Origin: Arthrobacter sp. OAP107
Lineage (GTDB): Bacteria; Actinomycetota; Actinomycetes; Actinomycetales; Micrococcaceae
DNA length: 64,000 nt
Direction: 5' to 3'
Assembly: GCF_040546765.1 (NCBI RefSeq)
Contig: NZ_JBEPOK010000001.1
Coordinates: 3,844,001-3,908,000, forward strand
This document shows positions 60,076-64,000 of this stretch, piece after piece (the first letter of the stretch is position 1; each line of letters begins with the position of its first letter). The translations under genes were made by a program, and so were the position numbers. The notes below the pieces were generated by a model that ran no database searches, had not been told where the DNA came from, and saw only the letters and a program-made list of their open reading frames with translations.

Positions 60076-61122
60076 ATGACTGAGAACCAATGGCCGCAGG
60101 ACGAAAACCTCACCTCTCCCCCGGCCACACAGAATACGGGTTACGGCACCGGCACCACCGGATACAGTGCAAGTGGAACGGGCACCACTGACTACACCGG
60201 CACCCCGGGCTACCAGGATGCTGCTACCTCGAAGAAGGACGTCGCGAAGGATGAGGCCGCGAACGTCGCCGGCGAGGCTAAAGGGGCCGCCCAGAATGTG
60301 GCCGAGACGGCCAAGACCGAGGCGAAGAACGTGGCGTATGAGGCCAAGAACAGCGCCCGCGATCTGCTGCACCAGGCGAAGTCGGACCTCACCGACCAGG
60401 CCGGCACCCAGCAGGCCAAGGCAGCCGAAGGCATCCGCAACGTCTCCTCGCAGCTGCGCACCATGGCCGACGCGCCGGACCAGCAGGGCGTGGCCGCGGA
60501 CCTGGTCCGCCAGGTCGCCGATCGCTCCGAATCTGTCGCATCGTGGCTGGACAACCGGGATCCGGGCTCACTGCTGAACGAGGTCAAGTCCTTCGCCCGC
60601 CAGCGCCCCGGCACCTTCCTGCTCCTCGCGGCAGGCGCCGGTCTCCTCGCCGGACGCCTCGGCCGCAGCCTGCAGGCCGGCGCCCCGGAAACCGGGACCG
60701 CAGCCGGCTACGGATCCACCGGCGGCACCGTCCCGCCCTATCCCATGCAGCCGCCTGCTACGGAGGGCAGCCTGGATGCCGGAGTCGGCGCACCCCTTTA
60801 TGACCACGCCGAACTCGGCGAACCCGCCTACACCCAGCAGGCCTACGGCGAACAAACCTACGGGGAACAGCCCGCCTACGGCGAACCCGCCACCGGCCAA
60901 CCCGCCTACGGCGAACAAACCTACGGGGAACAGCCCGCATACGGCGAACCCGCCACCGGCCAACCCGCCTACGGCGAACAAACCTACGGGGAACAGCCCG
61001 CATACAGTGAACCGGGCGTCGGCGAACCGGGCGTCGGTGAGCCCGCACCCGGCGAACCGGGATATGGCGAACCGAGGCGGCGGGATACTGACGATACTGA
61101 GGGCGGGGGGCGTCCCCTGTGA
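60076..61122 (+). CDS. YtxH/LEA-like envelope stress protein with YGEQ repeats
   Basis: 348-residue protein. After a Gly/Thr/Tyr-rich start comes an amphipathic Ala/Lys/Glu helix region (about 50-125, KDVAKDEAANVAGEAKGAAQ) like LEA/apolipoprotein-type stress proteins, a helical domain, one membrane helix at about 178-193 (GTFLLLAAGAGLLAG) and a C-terminal tract with 21-residue repeats of AYGEQTYGEQPAYGEPATGQ. It starts an operon with a holin-like and a DUF3618 protein, overlapping the next gene by 4 bases. Probably a membrane/envelope protectant; this is inferred. Confidence 0.82.
   Translation: MTENQWPQDENLTSPPATQNTGYGTGTTGYSASGTGTTDYTGTPGYQDAATSKKDVAKDEAANVAGEAKGAAQNVAETAKTEAKNVAYEAKNSARDLLHQAKSDLTDQAGTQQAKAAEGIRNVSSQLRTMADAPDQQGVAADLVRQVADRSESVASWLDNRDPGSLLNEVKSFARQRPGTFLLLAAGAGLLAGRLGRSLQAGAPETGTAAGYGSTGGTVPPYPMQPPATEGSLDAGVGAPLYDHAELGEPAYTQQAYGEQTYGEQPAYGEPATGQPAYGEQTYGEQPAYGEPATGQPAYGEQTYGEQPAYSEPGVGEPGVGEPAPGEPGYGEPRRRDTDDTEGGGRPL
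60841..61029. repeat. Three tandem 63-bp coding repeats
   Basis: Units 60841-60903, 60904-60966 and 60967-61029, each starting GCCTACGGCGAACAAACC, in frame inside the YtxH-like gene. The first two are almost identical at the DNA level; the third diverges at its end. Confidence 0.9.
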
Positions 61123-61550
61123 GCAGCCAGATACCCGATACCCCACCGACGGCCGCGCACGCCAAGGCCGACACCACCTCCCTCGGTGACCTCCTGGGCG
61201 AGGTCACCCGGGACCTGTCCACCCTGATCCGGCAGGAAATCGAACTCGCCAAGGCCGAACTCAAACAGTCCGGCACCCGGGCCGGCAAGGGCGGCGGCAT
61301 GCTCGCCGGCGCCGGCATCGCCGGGCACTTCGTGCTCCTGTTCCTCTCCATCGCCCTCTGGTACGCCCTCGGCGAGCTCATGGGCCTGGGCTGGTCCGCC
61401 GTCGTCGTCGCCGTCCTCTGGGGCATCATCGCCGCGATCCTCGCCTCCATGGGACGCAAGGAACTCAAAACCATCAAAGGCATGCCCCAAACCGTCGAAA
61501 CAGCACGGGAAATCCCACCCACCCTCAAACCGAACGGAGACCACCGATGA
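61119..61550 (+). CDS. Holin-like (Actino_hol/PF07332) membrane protein
   Basis: 143-residue protein of the actinobacterial phage-holin superfamily III-like family. A cytoplasmic amphipathic helix, LSTLIRQEIELAKAELKQSG, precedes two membrane helices (about 63-83 and 90-110) and a short basic tail. Despite the family name, members in this context are chromosomal envelope proteins, not lysis proteins. The GTG start overlaps the upstream stop (GTGA), and its own stop overlaps the next gene (ATGA), so the three genes are coupled. Confidence 0.88.
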   Translation: MSSQIPDTPPTAAHAKADTTSLGDLLGEVTRDLSTLIRQEIELAKAELKQSGTRAGKGGGMLAGAGIAGHFVLLFLSIALWYALGELMGLGWSAVVVAVLWGIIAAILASMGRKELKTIKGMPQTVETAREIPPTLKPNGDHR

Positions 61551-62188
61551 GTGAGAACCCGGACGCCATCCGCGCCGACATCGAAGCCACCCGCGCCCGC
61601 CTCGGCACCAACGTGGACGCCGTCGCCGACAAAGTCACCCCCTCCAACATCGTCCACCGCCAGACCGGCAAAGTCAGGGACGCCGTCTTCGGAGTCAAGG
61701 AGAAAGTCATGGGCACCGCCGAGCACACCACCCACAGCGCCACCGGCAGCCTGCACCACGCCGCCCACTCCACCACCAGCGGAATGCACCAGGCCACCGA
61801 CGCCGCCGGCAACGCCCTGCACGACGCCGGCGAGAAAATCGCCGACGCACCCCACCAGGTCGCCGCCAAAACCCAGGGCAACCCCCTCGCCGCCGGGCTG
61901 ATCGCGTTCGGCGCCGGGCTCCTCGTCTCCTCCCTCATCCCCCCGAGCGAAAAGGAACGCGAAGCCGCCGACGCCCTCAAGACCGCGGCCGAACCGGTCA
62001 CCACCCAACTCACCGAAGCCGCCAAGGACATGGCCCAAGGCTGGAAAGAACCCGCCCAGGAAGCCATGGAAAACGTCAAGGCCACCGCCACCGACGCCGC
62101 CCAACACGTCAAAGACGAAGGCCAAACCGCCGCCCAGGACGTCAAAGCAACAGCCACCGACGCCAAAGACCACGTCCAAAACACATAG
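61547..62188 (+). CDS. DUF3618-family protein
   Basis: 213-residue protein. The N-terminal DUF3618 motif is DAIRADIEATRARLGTNVDA, followed by a His/Thr-rich segment with repeats (HHAAHSTTSGMHQATDAAG), one membrane helix at about 107-125 (LAAGLIAFGAGLLVSSLIPP) and an Ala/Lys/Asp-rich LEA-like tail, VKATATDAAQHVKDEG. It is usually found with holin-like and YtxH-like genes, as here, where the three probably act together at the membrane under stress. A strong terminator follows. Confidence 0.88.
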   Translation: MSENPDAIRADIEATRARLGTNVDAVADKVTPSNIVHRQTGKVRDAVFGVKEKVMGTAEHTTHSATGSLHHAAHSTTSGMHQATDAAGNALHDAGEKIADAPHQVAAKTQGNPLAAGLIAFGAGLLVSSLIPPSEKEREAADALKTAAEPVTTQLTEAAKDMAQGWKEPAQEAMENVKATATDAAQHVKDEGQTAAQDVKATATDAKDHVQNT

Positions 62189-62221
62189 CGGCGACAACAA
62201 CTAAAGAGTCAAAGTACGACG

Positions 62222-62254
62222 ACGGCCGGCCCGCTCTGCGCGGGCCGGCCGTTT
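62222..62254. terminator. Terminator after the DUF3618 operon
   Basis: Thirteen-bp stem ACGGCCGGCCCGC/GCGGGCCGGCCGT with TCTGC loop, followed by TTTG. Confidence 0.9.
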
Positions 62255-62283
62255 GTCTGCGGTCGGGCATTTACGGTCGGCGA

Positions 62284-62358
62284 TTAGCCCTTCTCCTTGC
62301 CGTGGGTCTTTCCCTGCGGCGTACTCCATTCCACTTCGGTGCCGTTGGTCAGTGCCAC
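62284..62358 (-). CDS. 24-residue mini-protein resembling the HVA1/DUF2945 Tudor start
   Basis: Very short frame with a textbook AAGGAG five bases before its GTG start. The product is VALTNGTEVEWSTPQGKTHG followed by KEKG. The GTxVxWxTPQGKTxG pattern matches the beginning of the small hypervirulence-associated TUDOR (DUF2945) proteins, which are normally about 60-75 residues. Either the gene has lost its 3' part or this is a genuine mini-version. The intact ribosome site argues that it is still translated. Confidence 0.5.
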   Translation of the reverse strand: MALTNGTEVEWSTPQGKTHGKEKG

Positions 62359-62532
62359 GGGTGCTCCTTGAGTCGGGATCCGTCACTGCCGAGGCTACCG
62401 TCGGCCGAATTGCTGGACTATGTCCCGGCGCACCACCACACTGTCTATTACAGCTGGCAATCCGGCGCCTTGAGGGATTTCCGGCACCGCAGTTCCCGTG
62501 CTTTCTGATTGCAGCACTGAGAGGACACCGCC

Positions 62533-63969
62533 ATGGAGAACCTGGCAGCAATCCTGCCCCTGATTGTCATCGCTGTCTCGGTGCTGCTGGGCATTCTGAT
62601 TATCTGGCTGGCCGTCAAACTGATGTGGAAAGTGGCCGAACCGAATGAGGCCCTCATCATTTCGGGTCTGACGCGCGGCACGCTGGAAAGCACCGACGGG
62701 ATGGACTTCAAGATTGTGACCGGCAAGGGCGCACTGGTGGTGCCCGGACTGCAGACCGTCCGGACGCTGTCCCTGACGCTGAACGAAACGGAGCTAAAGG
62801 TTTCCTGCGTCACCTCCCAGGGCATCCAGGTGGTCGTTGACGGCGTGGTCATTTACAAAATCGGGGATGCCCCGGCCTTTATCGCCAATGCGGCCAGAAG
62901 GTTTCTTGGACAGCAGCCAAAAATGCAAAGCCAGGTGTACAACGTCTTCGAGGGCCACCTGCGCTCCATCATCGGCAGCATGACCGTTGAGGAAATTATC
63001 CGCGAGCGCGACAAGTTGGCGTCCCAGGTCCGCGGGGCAAGCGGCGTGGAAATGGAAAAACTTGGACTGGTGGTGGATTCCCTGCAGATTAAGGACCTCC
63101 AGGACCCCACCGGCTACATCCAGAACATCGCCAAGCCGCACATCGCGCAGGTCAAAATGGAGGCCCGTATTGCCGAGGCCACCCGGAACCGGGAGGCTGC
63201 GGAGCGGGAAGCCGAGGCGGCTGCCCAAATTGCCGATGCCCAGAGCGCCTCTGCCATCAAACAGTCGGCGGCGCAGGCAAACGCGGAACGGGCCAGGGCC
63301 AATGCAGCGCAGGCCGGCCCGCTGGCCGATGCCACCGCACGCCAGCAGGTGGTGGTCCAGGAAACAGAGGTAGCCAAGCTCGAGGCGGACCGCGAGGAAC
63401 AGAAGCTGCAGACCACCATCCGCAAGCCCGCGGACGCCAAGGCTTATGCGCAGCGGACAGAGGCGGAGGCACAGAAAGCCGCGGACATCAGTGCCGCCGA
63501 AGCGCGGGCCAAGCGGACAGAACTCGAGGCGCAGGCCAACGCCCGCCGGGTGGAGGTGGAGGCGCAGGCCAATGCCAGCGCGGCCGCGGCGGCTGCAGGA
63601 GCCACCCGCGTGACTGGCGAGGCGGAAGCGGCTGCCACCAAGGCGCGCGGCGATGCAGCAGCGTCCGCCATTAAGGCCAAAGCGCTGGCGGAGGCTGAGG
63701 GCATCAAGGCCCGCGGCGAGGCCCTCGAAAGCAACCAGGACGCCGTCATCTCCCAGCAGCTGGCGGAGAACATGCCTGCCATTGTGGCGGCGGCGGCCGA
63801 ACCGTTCGGCCACGTGGACCAGCTCACCGTCCTTAACGGCGCCGACGGCCTCAACAGCATGGTCGGCGGGATCATCACCCAGGCCGGCTCGTTCCTGCCA
63901 CGTCTGTCGACTGCCCTGAAGAACGGGCAGGGCCACGTCAAGCAGTCGCCGAAGCAGCCCGGGGCCTAG
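62533..63969 (+). CDS. Flotillin-like SPFH-domain protein
   Basis: 478-residue membrane-associated scaffold protein. One N-terminal helix (about 7-30) is followed by an SPFH/band-7 domain (about 33-190, with VPGLQTVRTLSLTLNETEL and TVEEIIRERDKLASQVR) and a long Ala/Glu-rich coiled coil (about 205-400, repeated EAEAAA and AQANA patterns) as in flotillins. Flotillins organise membrane microdomains and oligomerise through the coiled coil. It lies downstream of the envelope-stress operon but beyond a terminator, so it is transcribed separately. No NfeD partner is visible before the window ends. Confidence 0.9.
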   Translation: MENLAAILPLIVIAVSVLLGILIIWLAVKLMWKVAEPNEALIISGLTRGTLESTDGMDFKIVTGKGALVVPGLQTVRTLSLTLNETELKVSCVTSQGIQVVVDGVVIYKIGDAPAFIANAARRFLGQQPKMQSQVYNVFEGHLRSIIGSMTVEEIIRERDKLASQVRGASGVEMEKLGLVVDSLQIKDLQDPTGYIQNIAKPHIAQVKMEARIAEATRNREAAEREAEAAAQIADAQSASAIKQSAAQANAERARANAAQAGPLADATARQQVVVQETEVAKLEADREEQKLQTTIRKPADAKAYAQRTEAEAQKAADISAAEARAKRTELEAQANARRVEVEAQANASAAAAAAGATRVTGEAEAAATKARGDAAASAIKAKALAEAEGIKARGEALESNQDAVISQQLAENMPAIVAAAAEPFGHVDQLTVLNGADGLNSMVGGIITQAGSFLPRLSTALKNGQGHVKQSPKQPGA

Positions 63970-64000
63970 GAACGGCGCCCCAAGGAAGCCGAGGAAACCA

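Noticed and set aside
61119..61550. Holin-like gene as evidence of a prophage
   Set aside because: The family is chromosomal in actinobacteria in this context; no phage structural, integrase or lysin genes are nearby.
62385..62508. Possible small rightward gene beginning near a TTG before the flotillin-like gene (contains DYVPAHHHTVYYSWQSG)
   Set aside because: Codon use is plausible but there is no convincing ribosome site or recognised family; left uncalled.

Overview
The window is chromosomal DNA of a high-GC actinobacterium, most likely Arthrobacter/Pseudarthrobacter or another Micrococcaceae. This is inferred from the strong G/C third-position bias, many GTG/TTG and apparently leaderless starts, a monomeric NADP-isocitrate dehydrogenase, DUF6350 next to purN, and several families of intergenic palindromes. 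No rRNA, tRNA, prophage, insertion sequence or CRISPR array was recognised.

Layout. 0-6.3 kb: end of the succinate dehydrogenase operon (sdhA partial, sdhB), an alpha/beta hydrolase, then a leftward block with a YihY membrane protein, a 2'-5' RNA ligase family protein, trpS, exodeoxyribonuclease III and a small membrane protein. 6.4-11.6 kb: a leftward two-component system and a drug-type ABC exporter (ATPase plus two permeases). 11.7-15.1 kb: one-carbon genes, with glyA-folD transcribed leftward behind a recognisable ZTP (pfl) riboswitch and divergent from purU. 15.2-19.8 kb: a mini-methyltransferase, an EamA transporter divergent from a MocR-type regulator, an SMR efflux protein, a haloacid dehalogenase and a gamma-carbonic anhydrase-like protein. 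19.9-27 kb: a probable amine/amino-acid catabolic group (flavin amine oxidase, APC permease, PucR regulator, carbon-nitrogen hydrolase) around alanine racemase. 27-32.5 kb: a ROK repressor and a ChvE/Mms-type monosaccharide ABC importer that share a promoter-proximal motif. 32.7-36.1 kb: a MacB-type ABC pair and a Gfo/Idh/MocA oxidoreductase. 36.2-41.1 kb: surface proteins (a secreted Ala/Pro/Val-rich protein and a repeat protein with a LANTG sorting signal), then a Ser/Thr kinase coupled to a lipoprotein. 41.1-48.4 kb: large-subunit catalase, an SRPBCC protein, icd and a secreted trypsin-like protease. 48.5-55.3 kb: purH and purN, separated by an MFS transporter and a DUF559 nuclease-like gene that lies between two related palindromes. 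55.4-64 kb: an envelope/general-stress region (DUF4383, a second secreted Ala/Pro/Val-rich protein, a tiny repeat peptide, MarR regulator, PRC-barrel/DUF2382 protein, YtxH-like/holin-like/DUF3618 operon, flotillin-like protein).

Most notable: (i) a recurring 12-bp palindrome, consensus TAAGCMTGCTTA, five times at three promoters (catalase, the DUF2382 protein, the YtxH-like operon), suggesting a local stress regulon, possibly under the adjacent MarR protein; (ii) palindromes bracketing the DUF559 gene, all four arms of which carry a stop codon at the same place and which provide the actual stop codons of purN and the DUF559 gene; (iii) a 58-residue peptide gene with three 11-residue GxIGNWPDPM repeats downstream of one of two secreted paralogues ending in DPGxSPD; (iv) at least nine genes with a -10-like TANNNT 5-8 nt before the start codon, implying leaderless transcripts.
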